A stretch of 9,161 nt of DNA from Natronohydrobacter sp. GTDB taxonomy: Bacteria; Pseudomonadota; Alphaproteobacteria; Rhodobacterales; Rhodobacteraceae. The stretch spans positions 1-9,161 of the forward strand of contig SKRP01000341.1 of the NCBI GenBank assembly GCA_007118445.1, written 5' to 3'. Each line of letters begins with the position of its first letter. The first letter of the stretch is position 1. The notes beneath the pieces are model-generated. The model saw only the letters and a program-made list of their open reading frames with translations. It was not told where the DNA came from and did not search any database. The position numbers and the translations under genes were made by a program. Shown here piece by piece: positions 1 to 6,164 of the stretch.

Positions 1-464
1 CCATGCTCGGCCTTGAAAGCGCGGATCGTGGCCAGGTCGCGCGCAATCATTGTGGGCGGTGTCAGCGCCGGGAATTGCAGGACCAGCAGTTTTTCAGGGT
101 AGTTGCGCACCCAGAACGGGTCATTCACCACCAGCGTGCGCGGGTGGATCATGTCAAGCAGATGGGTGGTGGTGATATACCCCATGTCAAAAGGCGGGTC
201 CTGCCGCAGCCATACGACATCGAACGTGCCCAGATCGATCAGCGATTCGGCCCCGCATTCAACATGCGCGCCCTTGACGGGCTGCAGGGTCACCGGGCGC
301 GCAAGTGCGCTGACCCGGCCTTCGCGGAAGCTGAGCTTGTCGGGGGTGTAGACCCAGCTCTGATGGCCGCGCAGCTGTCCTTCCAGCGCGATGCGGAAAG
401 TGCTGTCAGCAGCGATATCGACCGCCTCGATCGGGTCCATCTGATAGGCGACGCGCAGGGACAT
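1..464 (-). CDS. gshB: Glutathione synthetase, N-terminal half (runs off left edge)
   Basis: The enzyme joins gamma-glutamylcysteine and glycine using ATP, the second step of cytosolic glutathione synthesis. Only 154 codons lie in the window, about half of the usual ~310-320 residues. The visible part matches the prokaryotic GshB N-terminal substrate-binding domain. It starts MSLRVAYQMDPIEAVDI (the family's MDPI...I.KDSSF region), has the signature LRQDPPFDMGYITTTHLLD at about residues 86-104, then VVNDPFWVRNYPEKLL at 112-127 and a LTPPTMIARD stretch at 134-143. The ATP-grasp domain lies beyond the window. The ATG at 464-462 is preceded by GAGG (473-470) with five bases between, which fixes the start. 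It lies 98 bp downstream of yraN on the same strand and may be read with rsmI-yraN or from its own promoter. No convincing promoter is visible in that gap. Confidence 0.93.
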   Translation of the reverse strand, partial: MSLRVAYQMDPIEAVDIAADSTFRIALEGQLRGHQSWVYTPDKLSFREGRVSALARPVTLQPVKGAHVECGAESLIDLGTFDVVWLRQDPPFDMGYITTTHLLDMIHPRTLVVNDPFWVRNYPEKLLVLQFPALTPPTMIARDLATIRAFKAEH

Positions 465-562
465 GGGGGCCTCGTTTCGTCAGGAAGGGCTTTTCTGGCC
501 CGGGTTCGGCCCTTGATGACGGAAGCCGGCGGCGCTTGCAATATCCGCGGATCATGCAGACG

Positions 563-916
563 TCATGGCCCGAGCGCATTCTCCATGACCGTGATCTGAC
601 CCTGCGCATTGACCAGCGCCACATCGAAGCGGGTTTCGGTCAACTGTCCCAGCGGTTGCGACCCCAGAAATTCCGAAGCCGTGTCGAAAATGCGGTCGAT
701 CTGGGACGGGCCGAGCCGGGCGAGGGCCGCGTCGAAGCTGCGGCTTTTCTTGACCTCGACAAAGATGACCGCTGCACCCTTGCGCAGCACCAGATCAATT
801 TCCCCGCGCAGGCCACGAAAACGCTGCGCCAGCAACTCATACCCCGTGTCGAGATATTGCCGCAGCACCGAGGATTCTGCGGCAAGACCCGCATGGTAGT
901 TCCGCGCTGCAATCAT
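563..916 (-). CDS. yraN: UPF0102 family protein YraN (nuclease-fold, function unsettled)
   Basis: This 117-residue protein has the usual length of UPF0102/YraN proteins. It carries the family core GEIDLVLRKGAAVIFVEVKK at about residues 38-57. Glu39, Asp41, Glu54 and Lys56 form the pattern expected of a PD-(D/E)xK-type nuclease fold resembling Holliday-junction resolvases. The N-terminal YHAGLAAE segment (residues 7-14) and the C-terminal RFDVALVNAQGQ segment are also typical. The biochemical role of the family is not settled, so nuclease activity is inference. The start codon overlaps the rsmI stop codon in an ATGA arrangement (916-913), so translation is probably coupled to rsmI. In enterobacteria yraN also lies close to rsmI (yraL), though on the other strand of that divergent pair. 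Confidence 0.92.
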   Translation of the reverse strand: MIAARNYHAGLAAESSVLRQYLDTGYELLAQRFRGLRGEIDLVLRKGAAVIFVEVKKSRSFDAALARLGPSQIDRIFDTASEFLGSQPLGQLTETRFDVALVNAQGQITVMENALGP

Positions 917-1797
917 TCCTTCTGCCCCTTGGCAAGCGCGGCCTGGTAGACCTGGCGGCGCGGCAATTTCAGTTCTGCGCTGACCTGCGCGACCGCATCC
1001 TTCAGCCGCATCTGCGTCAGGGCGTCGGTCAGGGCCTGGTCCAGCATATCGGCATCGGCCACCGGCGCTTCACCACGATCGACCAGCAGGACGATTTCGC
1101 CTTTCAGCCTGCGATCTGCAACAGAATCGACCATCTCACCCAGCGACATGCGCAACACTTCCTCATGCTTTTTCGTCAATTCGCGGCAGAGCGCGGCCTT
1201 GCGATCTGCCCCCAGAGTGTCGCGCAGTTCTGTTAAAAAGCGGTTTATGCGTTTGGGCGATTCGTAGAAGATCAGGGTGGCAGGGATCGCAGCGGCCTCG
1301 GTCAGAAAGCGCGCGCGCGCGCCTGATTGTGTCGGGGCGAAGCCGAGAAAACAGAACCGGTCACTGGGCAAGCCGGCGACAGTCAGCGCCGCCAGCATCG
1401 CCGAAGGGCCCGGTGCGGCATGGACGTCCAGCCCCTCGGCAATCACCGCGCGGGCCAGCTGGAAACCGGGATCGGCCACCAGTGGCGTGCCGGCTTCCGA
1501 GGCATAGACGGCGCTCTTGCCTGCGCGCAGCGCATCCAGGATCTGCGGGCGCATCTGCGCGCCATTATGGTCGTGATAGGCCAGCAGCCGTCGCCCGTTC
1601 AACGCCAGCCCGTGGATTTCCATCAGGTGACGCAGGCTGCGGGTGTCTTCGGCGACCAGCAGATCAGCCGCGGCCAGCAGATCGAGCGCACGCAGCGTGA
1701 TGTCGCGCGCAGCACCGATCGGCGTTGCGATCAGATGCAGACCTGCGGCAATCCTGCGCGTGTGATCCGGGCCGGGGGGGGCGTTTTCTGCTGGCAT
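913..1797 (-). CDS. rsmI: 16S rRNA (cytidine(1402)-2'-O)-methyltransferase RsmI
   Basis: RsmI transfers a methyl group from S-adenosylmethionine to the 2'-OH of C1402 in the decoding centre of 16S rRNA. The 294-residue protein has the tetrapyrrole-methylase fold motifs in order: LHLIATPIG at residues 20-28, AEDTR at 49-53, YHDHN at 74-78, SEAGTPLVADPG at 100-111, PGPSA at 129-133, FYESPKR at 177-183 and RELTKKHEE at 205-213. A C-terminal extension (about 245-294) fits the small RsmI helical domain. Two positions differ from the common family text: GAARDIT in place of GNLGDIT, and SEAGTP in place of SDAGTP. Both are probably lineage variants. The start is the only plausible one, because no in-frame ATG or GTG lies between it and the conserved core. 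Its Shine-Dalgarno match is poor. An eight-base C run falls in codons 6-9. It is first in the minus-strand group ahead of yraN. Confidence 0.96.
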   Translation of the reverse strand: MPAENAPPGPDHTRRIAAGLHLIATPIGAARDITLRALDLLAAADLLVAEDTRSLRHLMEIHGLALNGRRLLAYHDHNGAQMRPQILDALRAGKSAVYASEAGTPLVADPGFQLARAVIAEGLDVHAAPGPSAMLAALTVAGLPSDRFCFLGFAPTQSGARARFLTEAAAIPATLIFYESPKRINRFLTELRDTLGADRKAALCRELTKKHEEVLRMSLGEMVDSVADRRLKGEIVLLVDRGEAPVADADMLDQALTDALTQMRLKDAVAQVSAELKLPRRQVYQAALAKGQKE

Positions 1798-1828
1798 CTG
1801 GTGCTCTGCATCCTTGCCGGGCGGGCGC

Positions 1829-1834
1829 TGTCAA
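1829..1834 (-). promoter_or_regulatory. Candidate -35 box for rsmI-yraN
   Basis: A perfect TTGACA on the minus strand sits 31 bases upstream of the rsmI ATG in the divergent spacer. At 17-18 bp spacing the -10 region is only ATGCAG or TGCAGA, a weak match. If real, the promoter would start transcription within a few bases of the ATG and give a nearly leaderless rsmI mRNA, which would agree with the weak Shine-Dalgarno site. This is a pattern match only. Confidence 0.3.
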
Positions 1835-1918
1835 ATCCCAACCGAGCGTTTACTTCGCGCTTTGCGTTGCTTACTGTGCGGCCTCGTAGCATGTGAGGCA
1901 AGGCAGGAGTAGGGGTTC

Positions 1919-3112
1919 ATGCATTCATCAAACCGGACAGAACGCACGGCAGAACGATCCGGGCGGCTTGGGCGGCGCGGCTTTCTGGGGCTGCTGGGCT
2001 CGACCGTGCTGGTCTCGGCCTGTGACATGCCCGCGATGGCGATTCCCGGTGTCGGACCGGCGCGTCCGGCTGTCGTGGCGATGATGCTGCCCGGCGGGGA
2101 TGGCGATGAAGGACGGCAGACTTTGGCGCGCGAACTGGAAAACGCCGCGCGCCTGGCGCTTGCCGATCTTGGCGATTCCCAGATCGATCTGCGCTTTTAT
2201 CAGGTGGGCGTCGATCCCAACCGCGCTGCGGCGCAGACCGCGCAGGCGATCAATGACGGGGCGCAGATCATCCTCGGGCCGCTGCATGCCCAGGCCGCCC
2301 AGGGCGCAGGCCCTGTGGCCGCGCAGGCGGGCGTGAATGTGATCAGTTTCTCCAACAATCCCGATGTGGCGGGGGGCAATGTCTTCTTGCTGGGCCCGCT
2401 GTTCGAGAATACCGCGACCCGGCTGCTGGGATATGCTGCCGCGCAGGATCGCGGGCGGGTGATGGTCGTGTCAGAGCAGACAGAGGCCGGGCAGGTTGCC
2501 GAACAGGCGATCCAGCGCGCGGCGCAGCGCACTGCCGCCAGTATCGTGGCCACCCGGTCCTATCCGTTCTCGCAGCAGGGCATTACGCAGGCCATCCCGC
2601 AGATTGCCTCGAGCGCACGTTCGTCGGGCGCGCAGAGCATCCTGATGACCGCCGGATCGGAAGGGGCGCTGCCGCTGCTGGCCGAGAGCCTGCCGCAGAA
2701 CAATGTCTCGCCGCGTGATTTCCAGTTCATGGGGCTGACCCGCTGGGATATCCCGGCGGCCACGCTGCAACTGCCCGGCCTGCAGGGGGGCTGGTTCGCG
2801 CTGCCTGATCCCGGCCTGACCGCGCAGTTCGAATCGCGGTACCGGGCCGCGCATGAGCGACGGCCTTCGCCCGTGGCCGGGCTTGGCTATGATGCTGTGG
2901 CCGTGGTCGGAACATTGATCCGACGCGGTGGACGCGCGCCATTCGCCCGCGAGGCGCTGACGCAATCAGCCGGATTCGTCGGTGTGAACGGCATTTTCCG
3001 CTTCCGCCCGGACGGCACGAATGAACGCGCGCTGGCCGTGGCGGAAATCCGCGACCAGCGGGTGCGGGTTCTGAGCCCCGCGCCGCGCAGTTTTGCGGCA
3101 GGAGGCTCCTGA
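1919..3112 (+). CDS. Penicillin-binding protein activator-like periplasmic lipoprotein
   Basis: This 397-residue protein begins with an export signal. Twin arginines at 19-20 (GRRGFLGLLG) are followed by a hydrophobic stretch and a lipobox LVSAC with the acceptor Cys35, suggesting a lipoprotein, possibly Tat-exported. From about residue 50 to 385 it has a type I periplasmic-binding fold: VVAMMLPGG at 52-60, then IILGPLHAQAAQGAGPVAA at 117-135 and VNVISFSNN at 139-147. Alphaproteobacterial relatives are annotated as penicillin-binding protein activators or branched-chain amino-acid-type binding proteins. The fold corresponds to the C-terminal half of enterobacterial LpoA (about 680 residues), and the N-terminal TPR-like domain of LpoA is absent. 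A role in stimulating bifunctional peptidoglycan synthases is therefore inference; no transporter genes lie nearby. AGGAG at 1905-1909 lies nine bases before the ATG. The stop is 11 bases before glnD, so the two are probably cotranscribed. Divergence from rsmI parallels enterobacterial yraL/yraM. Confidence 0.82.
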   Translation: MHSSNRTERTAERSGRLGRRGFLGLLGSTVLVSACDMPAMAIPGVGPARPAVVAMMLPGGDGDEGRQTLARELENAARLALADLGDSQIDLRFYQVGVDPNRAAAQTAQAINDGAQIILGPLHAQAAQGAGPVAAQAGVNVISFSNNPDVAGGNVFLLGPLFENTATRLLGYAAAQDRGRVMVVSEQTEAGQVAEQAIQRAAQRTAASIVATRSYPFSQQGITQAIPQIASSARSSGAQSILMTAGSEGALPLLAESLPQNNVSPRDFQFMGLTRWDIPAATLQLPGLQGGWFALPDPGLTAQFESRYRAAHERRPSPVAGLGYDAVAVVGTLIRRGGRAPFAREALTQSAGFVGVNGIFRFRPDGTNERALAVAEIRDQRVRVLSPAPRSFAAGGS

Positions 3113-3123
3113 GCGCGGATTGC

Positions 3124-5922
3124 ATGAACAACGATATGCCGACCCTGCGCGAGACCGCGCGCTATCCTGACCGCGCGACCGAGATCTATCCGCCTGCCGA
3201 GATTCTCGACCTCGCGGCCCTGCATCAGCGCCTTGTCGAGGCGCTTGATTCGGTCGCGCAAGAGGGCGCGCGGGCGCAGCGCGGCGCGATCACGGGCATC
3301 CTGCGCGCGGCGCTGAAGGCAGGGGCCGAGCGGCTTGAAGCGCGTTTCGCGCAGCATCCGCGCGAGGCCCGCGCCTTTGTCGCCGCCAGCACCTGGATGA
3401 CCGATGCTGTGGTCATCACCGCGCTCGATCTGGTGCAGACAAGGCTGCATCCCAATCCGAACCCTTCCGAGGGCGAGCGGATCGCGGTTCTGGCCGTGGG
3501 CGGCTATGGCCGCGCCGAGATGGCACCGCATTCCGATATCGATCTGCTGTTTCTGGTGCCGTGGAAAGTCAGTGGCTGGGTCGAACAGGTGATCGAATCG
3601 ACGCTCTATATTCTGTGGGACATGAAGCTGAAGGTGGGCCATGCCAGCCGCACGATTGACGAATGCCTGCGGCTCGGGCGCGAGGATGTGACGATCCGCA
3701 CGGCCTTGCTGGAACAGCGTTTCCTGCATGGCAATGCCGCGCTGGCGCAGGGGCTGCGGGACCGGCTCTGGCAAGAGCTGTTCGCCGTGACTCATGCCGA
3801 TTTCATCGAATCGAAACTGGCCGAACGCGCCGACCGACATGCCAAGATCGGCAATCAGCGCTATCTGCTCGAACCCAATGTGAAAGAGGGCAAGGGGGGC
3901 TTGCGCGATCTTCAGACCCTCTACTGGATCGCGAAATACATTCATGAGGTCGATCAGGCCGAGGAACTGGTCGGGCTGGGGTTTTTCCGCGCCGAGGAAT
4001 ACCAGACCTTCCGCGATGCCGAGACCTTCCTCTGGGCCGTGCGGTGCCACCTGCATCATCTGGCCGGCCGCCCGGTCGAGCAACTGACTTTCGACATGCA
4101 GGTCGGCGTGGCCGAGCGCATGGGCTATGTCGATCACGGCGGGCGGCGCGGGGTCGAGCATTTCATGCAGGCCTATTTCCGCCATGCCACCGATGTTGGC
4201 GAGCTGACGCGGATTTTCCTGACCGAGCTTGAGGCAAGGCATGTGAAGCGCGAGCCCTTGCTGCGGCATTTTCTGAACCGGCGCAAGAAGATGCGGCACG
4301 GTCTTAAAGTAGTGCATAACCGTCTGGATATCGAGGATCCGGCCGAGTTCCTGACCGATCCGCTGAATATGTTGCGTCTCTTCGAGGAAGGTCTGGTCAC
4401 AGGCTATCTGCTGCACCCCAATGCCATGCGGCTGATCGCGGCCAATCTGAAACTGATTGATGACAGGTTTCGCGAAAACCGCGAGGCGCAGAAGATTTTC
4501 CTGCGGATGCTGCTCAAGCATTCCAATCCCGAACGCGCGCTGCGGCGGATGAACGAGCTGGGGGTACTGGGGGCCTTCATACCCGAGTTTGAACCCATCG
4601 TCGCGATGATGCAGTTCAATGTCTATCACCATTACACAGTCGATGAGCATACGATTCAGTGCATCAGCCAGCTTGCGCAGATCGAACGCGAGGAACTGGT
4701 CGAGGAATTGCCCGTCGTCTCGCGCATCCTCAAACAGGGCGTGAACCGGCGGGTGCTGTATGTGGCGCTTTTGCTGCATGATATCGGCAAGGGGCGGCCC
4801 GAGGATCATTCGGTGCTGGGTGCGCAGATCGCGCGGCGGGTCGCCCCGCGTCTGGGGCTGAAGAAAGCGGAATGCGAAACTGTGGAATGGCTGGTGCGCT
4901 ATCATCTGCTGATGGCGGATGCGGCGCAGAAGCGCGACATATCCGACCCGCGCACAGTGCGCGATTTCGCCAAGCTGGTGAAAACCCGCGAGCGGCTGGA
5001 TCTGCTGACGGCGCTCACGGTCTGCGATATTCGCGGCGTGGGGCCGGGAACCTGGAACAACTGGAAGGCGCAGCTGATTCGCCAGCTTTACCGCGAAACC
5101 GCGACAGCACTCGAAACCGGGCTGGAGGCGATCAACCGCGAGAACCGCACCGATGAGGCCAAGCGCGCGTTGCGCGACGCGCTGAGCGACTGGTCGCGGA
5201 CCGATCTGCGCGCCGAGATCGCCCGCCATTACGCGCCTTACTGGCAGGGGCTGCCAACCGCCACGCATCTGGTCTTTGCCCGGCTGCTGCAGGAACTGGC
5301 GGCGGATGACATCTGCATCGACCTGCATCCGGACCCGGACCGCGATGCCACGAGGGTCTGTTTCGTGCTCTCGGATCATCCGGGTCTGTTTGCCCGGTTT
5401 GCCGGTGCGCTGGCGCTGGTGGGGGCGAATATCGTCGATGCGCGCAGCTATACGACCAAGGACGGGTTTGCGACTGCCGTGTTCTGGATTCAGGACAGCG
5501 AAGGCCATCCCTATGAGGATAACCGCCTGCCGCGTCTGCGCACCATGATCGCGCGCACGCTCAAGGGCGAGGTGGTGGCCTCGGAAGCGCTGGCGGATCG
5601 CGACAAGGTCAAGAAACGCGAGCGCGCTTTCCGCGTTCCGACAACGGTCAGTTTCGACAATGACGGCTCGGAAATCTACACGATCATCGAGGTGGATACC
5701 CGCGACCGCCCCGGGCTGCTCTATGATCTGGCGCGCACGCTGGCGGATGCCAATATCTCGATTGCCAGCGCCGTGATTGCGACCTATGGGGTGCAGGCGG
5801 TTGATACATTTTATGTGAAAGACATGTTCGGGCTGAAGCTTCATTCCAAATCCCGGCAGGATGCGCTGGAACGCAAGCTGCGCGCGGCGATCACTGCGGG
5901 TGCGGAGCGGGCGGCGGGCTGA
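3124..5922 (+). CDS. glnD: Bifunctional PII uridylyltransferase/uridylyl-removing enzyme GlnD
   Basis: GlnD senses glutamine and adds UMP to, or removes it from, PII proteins (GlnB/GlnK), controlling glutamine synthetase and NtrBC signalling. All four domains are present in 932 residues, a normal length for alphaproteobacteria. The nucleotidyltransferase core has GGYGRAEMAPHSDIDLL at about 126-142 with metal-binding Asp138 and Asp140. The GlnD linker follows, with LLEPNVKEGKGGLRDLQTLYW at 248-268 (split as LLEPNVKEG and KGGLRDLQ). The HD phosphohydrolase region has DEHT at 507-510, LLHDIGKGRPEDH at 550-562 and His594. Two ACT domains follow, from about 743 (DHPGLFARFAGAL at 751-763) and from about 852 (DRPGLLYDLARTL at 861-873). 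Every key residue I can check is intact. The start is less certain than the identity: the strong AGGAGG (3100-3105) lies 18 bases upstream of this ATG, and a second ATG lies four codons in (3136). The stop overlaps the next gene's start by one base. Confidence 0.97.
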   Translation: MNNDMPTLRETARYPDRATEIYPPAEILDLAALHQRLVEALDSVAQEGARAQRGAITGILRAALKAGAERLEARFAQHPREARAFVAASTWMTDAVVITALDLVQTRLHPNPNPSEGERIAVLAVGGYGRAEMAPHSDIDLLFLVPWKVSGWVEQVIESTLYILWDMKLKVGHASRTIDECLRLGREDVTIRTALLEQRFLHGNAALAQGLRDRLWQELFAVTHADFIESKLAERADRHAKIGNQRYLLEPNVKEGKGGLRDLQTLYWIAKYIHEVDQAEELVGLGFFRAEEYQTFRDAETFLWAVRCHLHHLAGRPVEQLTFDMQVGVAERMGYVDHGGRRGVEHFMQAYFRHATDVGELTRIFLTELEARHVKREPLLRHFLNRRKKMRHGLKVVHNRLDIEDPAEFLTDPLNMLRLFEEGLVTGYLLHPNAMRLIAANLKLIDDRFRENREAQKIFLRMLLKHSNPERALRRMNELGVLGAFIPEFEPIVAMMQFNVYHHYTVDEHTIQCISQLAQIEREELVEELPVVSRILKQGVNRRVLYVALLLHDIGKGRPEDHSVLGAQIARRVAPRLGLKKAECETVEWLVRYHLLMADAAQKRDISDPRTVRDFAKLVKTRERLDLLTALTVCDIRGVGPGTWNNWKAQLIRQLYRETATALETGLEAINRENRTDEAKRALRDALSDWSRTDLRAEIARHYAPYWQGLPTATHLVFARLLQELAADDICIDLHPDPDRDATRVCFVLSDHPGLFARFAGALALVGANIVDARSYTTKDGFATAVFWIQDSEGHPYEDNRLPRLRTMIARTLKGEVVASEALADRDKVKKRERAFRVPTTVSFDNDGSEIYTIIEVDTRDRPGLLYDLARTLADANISIASAVIATYGVQAVDTFYVKDMFGLKLHSKSRQDALERKLRAAITAGAERAAG

Positions 5923-6164
5923 TGGCGCGGCCCCGCGAGATCATGCCGCAATTTGTCGAGGATGCCTTGCAGCGTGAGGGGCTGCGCGCCGCCTGTGATG
6001 CGCGCCCGCCCTATCAGCGCAATGACTGGCTGACCTGGATCAACAGTGCGAAACGGCCCGAGACCCGCTCGAAACGGCTGCAATCGATGCTGGCCGAATT
6101 GCGGGCGGGGCATGGCCATATGGGCGTGGCCTGGCAGCTGCGCCATGAAGGAAAGTCTGACTGA
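5922..6164 (+). CDS. Small YdeI/OmdA-like helical protein, function unknown
   Basis: This 80-residue, basic, soluble protein has no signal peptide or membrane segment. Residues 31-70, including YQRNDWLTWINSAKRPETR and KRLQSMLAEL, resemble the C-terminal helical region of YdeI/OmpD-associated (OmdA, bacteriocin-protection) proteins, where a Y.....WI..AKRPETR..R pattern is characteristic. The larger N-terminal domain of those proteins is absent, so this is a stand-alone version. I recognise the motif but know of no established biochemical role. The gene looks real. Its ATG shares one base with the glnD stop (TGATG at 5920-5924), its stop shares one base with the murJ ATG (TGATG at 6162-6166), and it fills the whole space between them. 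Its own ribosome binding site is weak (GGAG at 5904-5907, 14 bases away), which suggests coupled translation from glnD. Confidence 0.78.
   Translation: MARPREIMPQFVEDALQREGLRAACDARPPYQRNDWLTWINSAKRPETRSKRLQSMLAELRAGHGHMGVAWQLRHEGKSD

Noticed and set aside
484..515. Possible AAGGGC/GCCCTT hairpin upstream of gshB as a terminator or regulatory stem
   Set aside because: The stem is only six pairs with an 18-base loop, has no T-run, and sits between probably cotranscribed genes; it is likely chance.
3..599. A 198-codon plus-strand frame at the left edge
   Set aside because: The opposite strand carries a clear GshB N-terminus with a good ribosome binding site; the plus-strand product has no family resemblance.
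1862..1892. Possible plus-strand promoter (TTGCGT or TTGCTT with TAGCAT) ahead of the lipoprotein gene
   Set aside because: Spacing is 19 or 14 bases with poor box matches. A promoter is expected in this spacer, but I cannot place it.
1327..1896. A 189-codon plus-strand frame covering much of rsmI and the divergent spacer
   Set aside because: It lies opposite the intact rsmI, has no recognisable domain, and has the composition of an antisense shadow.
2887..5844. A 985-codon open frame on the minus strand, antisense to glnD
   Set aside because: It is a shadow of glnD caused by high GC and strong codon bias. The peptide is rich in Arg, His, Gln and Pro with no recognisable domain, and the plus-strand frame is an intact, unmistakable GlnD.
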